Shown here piece after piece: positions 1 through 6,130 of a DNA stretch of 8,347 nucleotides (position 1 is the first letter of the stretch; each line of letters begins with the position of its first letter). Made by a program: the position numbers and the translations under genes. The DNA comes from Chloroflexota bacterium (GTDB lineage Bacteria > Chloroflexota > Dehalococcoidia > Lucifugimonadales > VGZR01), in assembly GCA_027625225.1 (NCBI GenBank), contig JAQBWG010000071.1:1-8347 (forward strand), given 5' to 3'. The notes below the pieces were generated by a model that saw only the letters and a list, made by a program, of their open reading frames with translations, searched no databases and was not told the DNA's origin.

Positions 1-438
1 GGGAACTACATGCGAGTAAAGAGTGCGTCAGTGGACTGTGACGCCGACGTGATTCTGTTGCAGGTCGAGCCGGACGGGCCCATTTGCCACACCGGGAACA
101 AGACGTGCTTCTTCACTCCCGTCGAGGGGCTTCCATCGTTCAAGGCGAGTGACAAGGGGGCCGGCATCCTGGACGAGCTATACGGCGTCATCCAACAACG
201 AAAACGAGATAATCCTGAAGGCAGCTATACGTCCAAGTTGCTGCAGGCGGGCGTTGACCGCATCAGCCAAAAGGTTGTGGAAGAAGCGGGAGAGACGGCT
301 ATAGCAGGTGTGAAGGGCGACAAGGAGAACCTTGGAGACGAGATAGCCGATTTGTTGTATCACACCCTTGTGCTGATGGCTGCGTCCGACCTAAAGCCTG
401 ACGATGTGTGGGGCAAGCTCAGGAAGCGACGGCAGTAG
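1..438 (+). CDS. hisIE: Bifunctional phosphoribosyl-AMP cyclohydrolase / phosphoribosyl-ATP pyrophosphatase (HisIE), 3' part
   Basis: Cytoplasmic histidine-biosynthesis enzyme. The HisE half hydrolyses phosphoribosyl-ATP to phosphoribosyl-AMP, and the HisI half opens the purine ring of phosphoribosyl-AMP. The frame is open from base 1 (Gly-Asn-Tyr before the first Met), so the start lies outside the window; 145 residues are visible. Fragment residues 1-37 are the end of the HisI domain with its three conserved zinc-site cysteines: VDCD (Cys13) and CHTGNKTC (Cys29, Cys36). A linker follows, then a full HisE domain at about 56-143 with the MazG-like acidic motifs EEAGE (94-98) and DEIAD (113-117). 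HisI-HisE fusion is common in bacteria. The last 20 bases overlap the 3' end of the convergent DUF1385 gene. The visible part is intact. The domain assignment is firm; only the missing N-terminus is unknown. Confidence 0.95.
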   Translation, partial: GNYMRVKSASVDCDADVILLQVEPDGPICHTGNKTCFFTPVEGLPSFKASDKGAGILDELYGVIQQRKRDNPEGSYTSKLLQAGVDRISQKVVEEAGETAIAGVKGDKENLGDEIADLLYHTLVLMAASDLKPDDVWGKLRKRRQ

Positions 439-1318
439 TCCTGCGTTCGTTATCTGTCTGGATGGCAAGTTCCATAGCTGCTATCGCAACTTCTATCTGA
501 TCATCGTCCGGTTCGCGCGTGGTGAGCTTTTGCAGCAATAAGCCAGGTATAGCAAGTGCGCGCATGAACACGTTCGACGAGTGCATTCCGCTAAATCGTA
601 TGACTTCGTAGCTGGCTGCAGCTATGAGCGGAATGAATATCACCCGTGATGCTATGAGCCACCAGAACGGTTCTCTGCCGGTGAAGACAAAAACGATGAT
701 AGCGACAAACATCACGGTGAGAAGGAAGGCGGTGCCGCACCGCGGATGAGCCGTTGTGTACTTGCGCACTTCTTTGACTTCCAACGGGTCGCCTTTCTCA
801 AGCGCATGTACGGTCATATGCTCGGCGCCGTGATACATAAAGACCCTGCGTATTTCGTTCATCCGGCTAATCAGTGCGATGTAAACGAGAAAGATAGCGA
901 GCCTGATAACGCCTTCCATGATGTTGCTCAGGAGGTCCGAGCCGAACAGGCTATCGAGTCCCTTGCTGGCAAATACCGGCACAAGGAAAAATAGCCCTAC
1001 GGCGAATACGAGCGAAAACGTGACCACCCCGGCAACGGATGCCTTCCCCAATTCTTCCGATTCGCTACCGACCGCGACGCTGGCAGAGTGTGTAAGCGCA
1101 CGCATGCCGAGTGTGAGGGTTTCGGCGAGTACGAGGATGCCGCGGATAAGTGGGATGCGACGCAATACGCCGCTATACACCGACCCTATCTCGAAGGTGC
1201 GAAGAGAAATCTCGCCATCGGGTCGCCGTACTGCTACGGCAGCGCAGCGCTCACCGCGAATCATGACACCTTCAAGGACGGCCTGACCGCCGTATGTGGC
1301 TCGGGGTTTAGAGGTCAT
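419..1318 (-). CDS. DUF1385 family membrane protein (YqhQ-like)
   Basis: A 299-residue protein of the DUF1385 family, whose biochemical role I do not know to be settled; some members are annotated as predicted metal-dependent enzymes. Family hallmarks are visible: GGQAVLEGVMIRG at 10-22, YHGAEHMT at 162-169 and HPRCGT at 191-196. These His, Glu and Cys residues would suit a metal site. By eye there are four hydrophobic spans at about 97-118, 135-152, 196-213 and 217-238, so it is an inner-membrane protein with its conserved loops close to the membrane. Length is typical. The ATG at 1318 is the first Met and sits just before the conserved motif, but no Shine-Dalgarno sequence precedes it; a TATACC hexamer lies immediately upstream, so a leaderless message is possible. 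The gene lies 30 bases beyond the terminator that closes rplU-rpmA-rpmE. I infer a separate transcript or read-through. Its 3' end overlaps hisIE by 20 bases. Confidence 0.9.
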   Translation of the reverse strand: MTSKPRATYGGQAVLEGVMIRGERCAAVAVRRPDGEISLRTFEIGSVYSGVLRRIPLIRGILVLAETLTLGMRALTHSASVAVGSESEELGKASVAGVVTFSLVFAVGLFFLVPVFASKGLDSLFGSDLLSNIMEGVIRLAIFLVYIALISRMNEIRRVFMYHGAEHMTVHALEKGDPLEVKEVRKYTTAHPRCGTAFLLTVMFVAIIVFVFTGREPFWWLIASRVIFIPLIAAASYEVIRFSGMHSSNVFMRALAIPGLLLQKLTTREPDDDQIEVAIAAMELAIQTDNERRTTAVAS

Positions 1319-1347
1319 AAGGTATAGTCGTCATGTTTATCAGAATA

Positions 1348-1377
1348 AAACAGGGGTGAGCATGCTCACCCCTGTTT
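1348..1377 (-). terminator. Rho-independent terminator after rpmE
   Basis: The 30 bases are exactly self-complementary. They form a 13-bp stem (1348-1360 with 1365-1377) closed by a CATG tetraloop, with a core of AGGGGTGAG against CTCACCCCT. On the minus strand the stem runs into TTTTATTCTG, the U-rich tail expected of an intrinsic terminator. It lies 31 bases past the rpmE stop and 29 bases before the DUF1385 start, so it should end the ribosomal-protein transcript. The symmetry and a TTTAT on the plus side mean it could also act in the other direction, but no plus-strand gene needs it here. Confidence 0.9.
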
Positions 1378-1408
1378 ATGCTTCAACGATGTTCAGTACC
1401 GGAGACGA

Positions 1409-1612
1409 TTACTGAAGGTTGTAACGGCGCTTGAGCCTATCTACCCGACCTTCAGTGTCAATGATGCGTTGCTCGCCCGTAAAGAACGGATGGCACACAT
1501 TACATAGCTCGACACGAAGTTCAGGTTTGGTCGAACCGGTTACATAGCTGTTGCCACATGAGCACATAACCCGTGCTTCTTCGTAATACTTGGGGTGAAT
1601 TCCCTGCTTCAT
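1409..1612 (-). CDS. rpmE: 50S ribosomal protein L31
   Basis: L31 is a 50S protein that helps bridge the two subunits. The 67-residue product begins MKQGIHPKYYEEA, the classical L31 N-terminus. It carries both cysteine pairs of the zinc-binding (C+) form: CSC near residues 17-19 and CNVC near 37-40, followed by HPFFTG. The open frame extends 26 codons further upstream, to 1690, but that stretch overlaps rpmA and resembles no L31. The ATG at 1612 has a TAGGA Shine-Dalgarno sequence about 5 bases upstream. It follows the rpmA stop by 10 bases and is the last gene before the terminator at 1348-1377. rpmE is often next to prfA, so its place behind rplU-rpmA is a lineage-specific arrangement. Confidence 0.97.
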   Translation of the reverse strand: MKQGIHPKYYEEARVMCSCGNSYVTGSTKPELRVELCNVCHPFFTGEQRIIDTEGRVDRLKRRYNLQ

Positions 1613-1622
1613 GAGTCCTACT

Positions 1623-1880
1623 CTACTTTGTTGGATAGATGCTGACCCGTTTTTTGCTTCGGGTTGCATGCTCGAATTTGACCTGTCCATCTACCAGAGC
1701 GAACAGAGTATGGTCTTTGCCCAAGCCAACGTTGGTACCCGGGTGAATTCTTGTTCCACGCTGTCGAACGATGATGGTTCCAGCGGTTACTAGTTCCGTG
1801 TCGTACCGCTTGACGCCCAGACGCTGGCCCGCGCTATCTCGACCGTTACGTGTGGTACCTGCCCCTTTTTTGTGAGCCAT
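1623..1880 (-). CDS. rpmA: 50S ribosomal protein L27
   Basis: L27 is the 50S protein whose N-terminal arm reaches toward the peptidyl-transferase centre. The 85-residue product starts MAHKKGAGTTRNGRDS, the conserved L27 arm, and continues with RLGVKRYD and IIVRQRGTRIHPGTNVG, all family signatures. It begins directly with the mature sequence. The cleavable N-terminal extension found in Firmicutes and Fusobacteria, which the Prp protease removes, is absent. It lies 17 bases after rplU and 10 bases before rpmE, so the three are almost certainly co-transcribed. A GGAG lies upstream of the ATG at a slightly long spacing. The usual downstream partner obgE is not here. Confidence 0.98.
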   Translation of the reverse strand: MAHKKGAGTTRNGRDSAGQRLGVKRYDTELVTAGTIIVRQRGTRIHPGTNVGLGKDHTLFALVDGQVKFEHATRSKKRVSIYPTK

Positions 1881-1897
1881 TGACGATGTACTCCAGA

Positions 1898-2215
1898 CTA
1901 GCCTTGGATTCCGGTGATACGCAATTCACTGAAACCCTGGCGGTGGCCTTGTTTACGGCGATTGCGTGTCTTCGACTTATATTTGAAGATGATGACTTTT
2001 TTGTCTTTCGCATTTCCAAGCACTTTTGCTGCTACCTTTGCTTTGGAAATCGAAGGTGTGCCAACGGTGACGTCGCCATCGTGTGAGATAAGACGCACGT
2101 CAGAGAGTTCAATGCTCTCTCCCTCTTCATATGGAAGGGTTTCGACACGAATTGTGTCGCCTTCATGAACGAGGTATTGCTTTCCACCGGTTTGTACTAT
2201 TGCGTAGGTAGTCAT
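1898..2215 (-). CDS. rplU: 50S ribosomal protein L21
   Basis: L21 binds 23S rRNA early in 50S assembly. The 105-residue product has the family N-terminus MTTYAIVQTGGKQYLV, the central VTVGTP segment, and the basic IIFKYKSKTRNRRKQGHRQ stretch (about residues 74-92) followed by the ITGI end. Length is normal. The ATG at 2215 has AGGA about 7 bases upstream. It is the first gene of the rplU-rpmA-rpmE unit. A good sigma-70-type promoter at 2233-2261 would start the message only about 10-13 bases before the ATG, leaving just enough room for the ribosome-binding site. Confidence 0.98.
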   Translation of the reverse strand: MTTYAIVQTGGKQYLVHEGDTIRVETLPYEEGESIELSDVRLISHDGDVTVGTPSISKAKVAAKVLGNAKDKKVIIFKYKSKTRNRRKQGHRQGFSELRITGIQG

Positions 2216-2232
2216 TTCATTCCTGAACTTTA

Positions 2233-2261
2233 ATCATACGGCCTGCTAGGTAGGCCGTCAA
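2233..2261 (-). promoter_or_regulatory. Sigma-70-type promoter of rplU-rpmA-rpmE
   Basis: On the minus strand, TTGACG (2261-2256, five of six consensus bases) and TATGAT (2238-2233, five of six) are separated by exactly 17 bases. A start about 5-8 bases past the -10 falls near 2225-2228, about 10-13 bases before the rplU ATG. Position, spacing and match all agree. The transcription start is inferred from sequence only. Confidence 0.75.
2238..2258. promoter_or_regulatory. Dyad filling the rplU promoter spacer (candidate operator)
   Basis: ACGGCCT (2238-2244) and AGGCCGT (2252-2258) are perfect inverted copies around a 7-base centre. The dyad spans the whole 17-base spacer and touches the last bases of the -35 and the first base of the -10. 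A protein dimer bound there would block RNA polymerase, so an operator is plausible. In a read-through transcript the same bases would form a 7-bp hairpin just ahead of the rplU ribosome-binding site. I cannot tell which, and chance is possible. Confidence 0.4.
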
Positions 2262-2283
2262 GAAACTTTCTGTGCAAAGCAAA

Positions 2284-2325
2284 CAACTCCCCGCGCAGCC
2301 AAGCATTCCGACGCGCGGGAAGTTG
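2284..2325 (-). terminator. Probable terminator after the DUF5679 gene
   Basis: Minus-strand RNA from 2325-2313 pairs with 2296-2284 in a 13-bp stem made of CAACU, one U-G wobble, then CCCGCGC, with a 16-base loop. UUUGCUUUGC follows. The one imperfect position is a U-G pair on the minus strand but a C-A mismatch on the plus strand, so the structure favours minus-strand RNA. It lies between the DUF5679 gene and the rplU promoter, where the nusA operon should end. The loop is long and the U tract is interrupted, so a leader structure for rplU in read-through RNA is an alternative. Confidence 0.65.
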
Positions 2326-2351
2326 CGCCTACTACTAACCAGGTTATGTTC

Positions 2352-2371
2352 GGCGAGCCTTGCGACCCGCC
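2352..2371 (-). other. Short RNA hairpin with a GCAA (GNRA) loop
   Basis: Minus-strand RNA GGCGGGUC (2371-2364) pairs fully with GGCUCGCC (2359-2352) across a GCAA tetraloop. The 8 bp include two G-U pairs that would be mismatches on the plus strand. It begins 18 bases after the DUF5679 stop and precedes the larger hairpin at 2284-2325. It is probably part of the 3' untranslated region, perhaps protecting the RNA end or helping termination. No known RNA family is recognised. Confidence 0.45.
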
Positions 2372-2389
2372 ACCGTTGCTTTGGCTAAA

Positions 2390-2530
2390 TTAGCCGCGGC
2401 CGATACGGAAAACCTTGGTCTTGCAAACAGGGCATGTTCCCTGTGTAGCCGGACGTCCATTCTTCAGCTTTACAGGCTGAGGACTCTTGATTTCCCTTTT
2501 CGCCCTGCACTTGAAGCAATAAGCCTCCAT
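2390..2530 (-). CDS. DUF5679 zinc-ribbon protein, 46 aa
   Basis: This is a small protein of unknown function. It starts MEAYCFKCRAKREIKSPQPV, contains LKNGRPATQG, and ends CPVCKTKVFRIGRG before TAA. Two CxxC pairs (Cys5/Cys8 and Cys33/Cys36) form a zinc ribbon, and the central NGRPATQG stretch is the hallmark I associate with DUF5679. The strong Shine-Dalgarno AAGGAGG sits 6 bases upstream of the ATG at 2530, which fixes the start. The truB stop is only 32 bases upstream, so it is probably the last gene of the nusA operon; two hairpins follow. Just past the stop, the next frame stays open for a basic Ala/Lys/Arg-rich stretch to 2344; see the findings. The function may involve RNA or ribosomes judging by its neighbours, but that is only an inference. 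Confidence 0.88.
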   Translation of the reverse strand: MEAYCFKCRAKREIKSPQPVKLKNGRPATQGTCPVCKTKVFRIGRG

Positions 2531-2562
2531 CGGTGCCCTCCTTGGAGTTTATAGCTGACACA

Positions 2563-3546
2563 TTAGCGGGTATCAAAGCTGCTGTCAATATGCTTGAAGT
2601 CGAAAACTTTGGAGGGTTGCCATTGCCGAAGATGAGCATCAAACGCAGCTATGGCGACGAAGCGACCGTCCGAGGAATATATCCGGGCCCGCTCTCCGTG
2701 CTGAGAAGGCAGTATATGTACACCTGGAGGAATCGGCTGGCCTTGCTTTATCCATGCTTCCAGTTTCCGGTTCAGGATAATCGTTTTCCAGTTCCTTAAT
2801 GCAGCATCAGGAGCATGAAGCAGGGAGGGCCATGTGCCATTCTCAAACGCTTTATCTATAACATCCAGAGTGGATGCATTCTCGATTCTAAAAGAGCCTC
2901 CTTGTAGTCGAATCAGGCTCTTTAGATGTCCCCCTACTGCCAGTTTCTCGCCCAGATCAAAGGCAAGAGAGCGCATATAGAGCCCTCGACCACAACGTAT
3001 CCGAATCGTTGCCACAGGGGGTTCCCATACTTCCAATTCGGCTTCGAGAATTTCAACCTTGCGAGGCTCTCGTTCTACTTCTATTCCTGCCCTCGCAAGC
3101 TCATAGAGTCGTTTACCTTGTTTCTTCAATGCGCTGTACATCGGAGGTATTTGCTCAGTTATGCCAACAAATGATTGCAAGGCATCTTGAACTTCTTCTT
3201 TTGTCAAAGCGGAGGCATCTTTTTCTGCGACTACCTGTCCCAAGGCATCGTACGTATCCGTCTCGACGCCGAACATGACGTCTCCTCTGTATTCCTTCTT
3301 ACCGTCGACAAGGTATTCCATCATTCTGGTTGCCTGGCCGAGACATACGGGGATGACGCCGGTCGCAATGGGATCGAGTGTTCCTGCGTGGCCAACACGT
3401 TTTTGACGGCTGGCGCGTTTGATGCGTCGCACTACATCCATGGACGTGATGCCCTTGGGCTTATTAACGTTGAGGATGCCGTGAAGCTGTTGTTTGTCAG
3501 TCATGGAAACTGAAGAGGCCGAATGCGAATTCAACGAACTAACCAC
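2563..3546 (-). CDS. truB: tRNA pseudouridine(55) synthase TruB
   Basis: TruB converts U55 in the T-loop of tRNAs to pseudouridine. The product is up to 327 residues. HGILNVNKPKGITS (22-35) opens the catalytic domain, and VGHAGTLDPIATGVIP (51-66) holds the catalytic aspartate Asp58. Further family segments are KKEYRGDVMFG, PPMYSALKKQGKRLYELAR and RCGRGLYMRSLAFDLGE. The C-terminal 70 residues, ending near FVAIAAF, fit the TruB PUA-like domain. The start is uncertain. GTG at 3546 shares its first base with the rbfA stop (TAGTG), which suits translational coupling, but it adds a Ser-rich, poorly conserved leader of 14 residues. ATG at 3504 gives the more usual N-terminus. Neither has a clear Shine-Dalgarno sequence. 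I kept the coupled start. Confidence 0.95.
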   Translation of the reverse strand: MVSSLNSHSASSVSMTDKQQLHGILNVNKPKGITSMDVVRRIKRASRQKRVGHAGTLDPIATGVIPVCLGQATRMMEYLVDGKKEYRGDVMFGVETDTYDALGQVVAEKDASALTKEEVQDALQSFVGITEQIPPMYSALKKQGKRLYELARAGIEVEREPRKVEILEAELEVWEPPVATIRIRCGRGLYMRSLAFDLGEKLAVGGHLKSLIRLQGGSFRIENASTLDVIDKAFENGTWPSLLHAPDAALRNWKTIILNRKLEAWIKQGQPIPPGVHILPSQHGERARIYSSDGRFVAIAAFDAHLRQWQPSKVFDFKHIDSSFDTR

Positions 3547-3905
3547 TACTGCGTAGTTTGGTTGCCAGAATTAACCTCTCGCATAAGCGCGAAGAGTTCG
3601 GCGCTTCGCTCAATGGTTTCATCAAGCTTGAAAATCAGGTGAGGAACAGCCCGCAAATTCAAGCTTTGTTGTAGTTGATGATGTATGAATCCTGAAGCTG
3701 AACGCAGGGCACGAATGCTCTTCTTTTTTTCCTCATCGTCCCCAAGAACACTGATAAATACACGTGCAGTGTGTAGGTCAGAAGTAACTTCGACTCGAGT
3801 CACGCTTACCACGGTGGCAAGTCGGGGGTCTTTGAGTTCTGTGGTTACCAGGAGGGAAATCTCCTGTAGCATCAATGCGCTGATACGGTCTATCCGCCGG
3901 GTCAT
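3546..3905 (-). CDS. rbfA: 30S ribosome-binding factor RbfA
   Basis: RbfA is a cytoplasmic assembly factor that binds the 30S subunit near the 5' end of 16S rRNA during late maturation. The 119-residue product is of normal size. It has the typical start TRRIDRISALMLQEIS, the DPRLATVVSVTRVEVTSDL segment (26-44), and the KH-type core with the family's Ala-x-Gly kink at 70-72 (A-S-G), followed by PHLIFKLDETIERSAEL. Its ATG has GAGGAT a few bases upstream. It follows infB by 50 bases, in which I see no promoter or terminator, and its TAG stop overlaps the truB GTG by one base. Operon membership (infB-rbfA-truB) is standard for bacteria. Confidence 0.97.
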   Translation of the reverse strand: MTRRIDRISALMLQEISLLVTTELKDPRLATVVSVTRVEVTSDLHTARVFISVLGDDEEKKKSIRALRSASGFIHHQLQQSLNLRAVPHLIFKLDETIERSAELFALMREVNSGNQTTQ

Positions 3906-3955
3906 ATTGGATCCTCAAGGGGATATGCAGACGTCATTGTAGTAGGGTCTAGAAC

Positions 3956-5794
3956 TTACTTAACTTCTATTTTTTCCCGGCGATGAGGTTCAAGAATATC
4001 GCCTTCTTCGAAATCCTTAAACCCTTCCAGGGTTAATCCACCTTCGAGTCCAGTCGCCACTTCTCGAACGTCGTTCTTGAAGTGCTTAAGGCTGGTAATC
4101 TTGCCGACGTATATCTGTTCCTTGTCGCGCAGAAGATGAATTTCAGCATCGCGAGCAATTTTCCCGCTGTTGACATAGAATCCGGCTACTACTGTATTCC
4201 GTCCAACATTGAAGACGGCACGGACAGTGGCCTCCCCATCTACGACGTCTTTGTACGTGGGTTCCATCATTCCCTTGAGTGCGCTCTCTATGTCGTCCAC
4301 GAGCGTATAGATGACGCCGTATTGCTTGATATTCACATCAAGCTGGCGGCTTAGAGAACGTGCCCCGGGTTCGGACTGAACGTTAAATCCGATCACGACG
4401 GCATTAGAAGCGGACGCCAGGGTTACGTCGTTTTCGGTGATGCTGCCAGCAGAGCTGTGAACGAAGTTTACGCGCGTCTTTTCGGTGTTCAATTTTTCCA
4501 AGGCTTGGCGAACAGCTTCGACGCTGCCCTGTACATCGGTTTTAAGAATCAGGTTAAGTGATGTGATTTCTCCAGTTTCAACGCGACTATAAACGTCTTC
4601 AAGAGTGCCTCCGCCTCGAGCTTGAGTTTGCAGCTCTTGAGTCTTTGCTTCCGCCATTTGCCGACCGGCCTTTTCGTCGTCAGCTACTTCAATAAACTCG
4701 CCCGCATCTGGCACACCGTCAAGTCCCAATATCTCAACGGGAGTAGATGGCCCAGCTTCCTTAATTCGCTTGCCCAAATCGTTGAGCATAGCTTTGACGC
4801 GGCCCTTGTAAGAACCAGCCACAACGTAGTCGCCGATACGCAGTGTGCCTGCCTGAACTAAGACTGTAGCTACTGGACCTCTACTCTTGTCTACGCGGGA
4901 CTCGACGACTACTCCGGCTGCGTTGCGATTGGGATTCGCTTTAAGTTCGGCGACTTCCGCCACTACCAGGATATTTTCCAAAAGGTCGGATATACCTTCG
5001 CCCTTGAGCGCCGAAACTTCGACTGCTATGACATCGCCACCCCATTCTTCGATGACGAGCTCACGCTCAACAAGCTGTTGTTTCACTTTGTCCGGGTTAG
5101 CGTTGGCTTTGTCTACTTTGTTAACGGCCACGATGATAGGCACACCGGCAGCTTTGGCGTGATCAATCGCTTCTATGGTCTGCGGCATAATCCCATCGTC
5201 CGCTGCTACGACAAGAATAGCTATGTCTGTAACTTTTGCGCCCCTGGCCCGCATTGCAGTAAATGCTGCGTGACCAGGTGTATCGAGGAACGTAATCTTG
5301 TTCCCGTTGTACTCGACTTGATATGCTCCAATATGCTGGGTTATACCGCCAGCTTCACCGGCAGCCACGCGAGTATTTCGAATAGCGTCCAAGAGTGTCG
5401 TTTTACCGTGGTCAACATGTCCCAGAATAGTAACTACCGGTGACCGTGATTGAAGTTCTGTGGGGTCTTCGCCTTCACTCGAAACACCAAGACGAGCAGC
5501 CCCTTCTTTATCTTCCGCCACCTTAGCAATAAACCCGAAATCTTCTACGATTTGGGCGGCAACATCGTGGTCAATAACTTCATTTATCGAGTACATGTGC
5601 CCATGACGCATCAACTGCTTGATTACATCAATAGAACTGACACGTAGAAGGTTCGATAAATCTCCTACGGAGATAGCTTGAGGGATATCGAGAGCCTGGA
5701 GTGCTGGTGGAGTTTCAGGTTTTTGAGTCGCACGAGGACGAACTGCCGGAGCAGCTTTTACGGGGGCTTCAGTTTTTCTTGTTTTGCTCGCCAT
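3956..5794 (-). CDS. infB: Translation initiation factor IF-2
   Basis: IF-2 is the GTPase that places initiator fMet-tRNA on the 30S subunit and promotes subunit joining. At 612 residues it is near the short end of the family (E. coli has 890), because the N-terminal extension is only about 35 residues of Lys/Ala/Pro-rich sequence. Domains in order are: an IF2_N-type helical domain at about 38-90; the G domain with G1 GHVDHGKT (125-132), GGITQHIGA (149-157, switch I Thr152), G3 DTPGH (171-175), G4 NKVD (225-228) and G5 SALKG (261-265); a beta-barrel domain from about 290; the IF-2 domain III around 410-510; and the C-terminal fMet-tRNA-binding barrel from about 515 to the end. All nucleotide-binding residues are intact. 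TAGGA precedes the ATG. It lies 52 bases after rnpM. Confidence 0.98.
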   Translation of the reverse strand: MASKTRKTEAPVKAAPAVRPRATQKPETPPALQALDIPQAISVGDLSNLLRVSSIDVIKQLMRHGHMYSINEVIDHDVAAQIVEDFGFIAKVAEDKEGAARLGVSSEGEDPTELQSRSPVVTILGHVDHGKTTLLDAIRNTRVAAGEAGGITQHIGAYQVEYNGNKITFLDTPGHAAFTAMRARGAKVTDIAILVVAADDGIMPQTIEAIDHAKAAGVPIIVAVNKVDKANANPDKVKQQLVERELVIEEWGGDVIAVEVSALKGEGISDLLENILVVAEVAELKANPNRNAAGVVVESRVDKSRGPVATVLVQAGTLRIGDYVVAGSYKGRVKAMLNDLGKRIKEAGPSTPVEILGLDGVPDAGEFIEVADDEKAGRQMAEAKTQELQTQARGGGTLEDVYSRVETGEITSLNLILKTDVQGSVEAVRQALEKLNTEKTRVNFVHSSAGSITENDVTLASASNAVVIGFNVQSEPGARSLSRQLDVNIKQYGVIYTLVDDIESALKGMMEPTYKDVVDGEATVRAVFNVGRNTVVAGFYVNSGKIARDAEIHLLRDKEQIYVGKITSLKHFKNDVREVATGLEGGLTLEGFKDFEEGDILEPHRREKIEVK

Positions 5795-5846
5795 TGAATT
5801 CCTAAACCTTGAGGTTGCTAGAGCCCCATATCAGAATATTGTAGAC

Positions 5847-6116
5847 CTATGTGATTTCTTGCAGCGCGGTTCTAAGTCGCTCCCAATCCGACATGGATAC
5901 TTGGCACCTAAGAGCGTGACTTAGTCGTTGAATTTTCAGTTTATCCCTTCCGCAATCTTCCTCACCGCATATGTAAGCTCCACGTCCCTGGAGCTTACCG
6001 GTCGAGTCCAAAACAACGGCCTCATTCGTGGCAACAGCCCGGATAAGTTGCCATTTTGGCTTCTTCGAAGCGCAAATCACGCACGTTCTCTGAGGAATAG
6101 CTTTGCGAGAGACCAT
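5847..6116 (-). CDS. rnpM: YlxR/RnpM family (DUF448) RNase P modulator
   Basis: An 89-residue nucleic-acid-binding protein of the YlxR family. The Bacillus subtilis member has been reported to bind RNase P RNA and modulate its activity, hence RnpM. Visible motifs are PQRTCVIC (8-15), KWQLIRAV (21-28), the signature KLQGRGAYIC (41-50), and Cys55 in EEDCGRD. The four cysteines (12, 15, 50, 55) could hold a metal ion, though not all family members keep them. The ATG at 6116 has AGGAAG about 6 bases upstream and lies 14 bases after the nusA stop, the canonical position. In Firmicutes the L7Ae-like ylxQ often comes next; here infB follows directly. Confidence 0.95.
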   Translation of the reverse strand: MVSRKAIPQRTCVICASKKPKWQLIRAVATNEAVVLDSTGKLQGRGAYICGEEDCGRDKLKIQRLSHALRCQVSMSDWERLRTALQEIT

Positions 6117-6130
6117 GCCCGCTTCCTAAG

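Noticed and set aside
1358..1367. GAGCATGCTC as a regulator-binding palindrome.
   Set aside because: It is the centre of the much longer terminator hairpin 1348-1377, which explains it fully.
1613..1690. A 26-codon upstream extension of rpmE.
   Set aside because: It lies inside rpmA, lacks L31 similarity, and the internal ATG at 1612 gives the canonical L31 N-terminus with a ribosome-binding site.
2385..2642. An 85-codon minus-strand open frame across the DUF5679 gene and the end of truB.
   Set aside because: It is out of frame with both genes. The frame from 2530 to 2390 has the zinc-ribbon motif and a strong ribosome-binding site.
5795..5875. A possible promoter for infB with TACAAT as -10.
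   Set aside because: No acceptable -35 stands at 16-18 bases, and the gap fits simple operon spacing.
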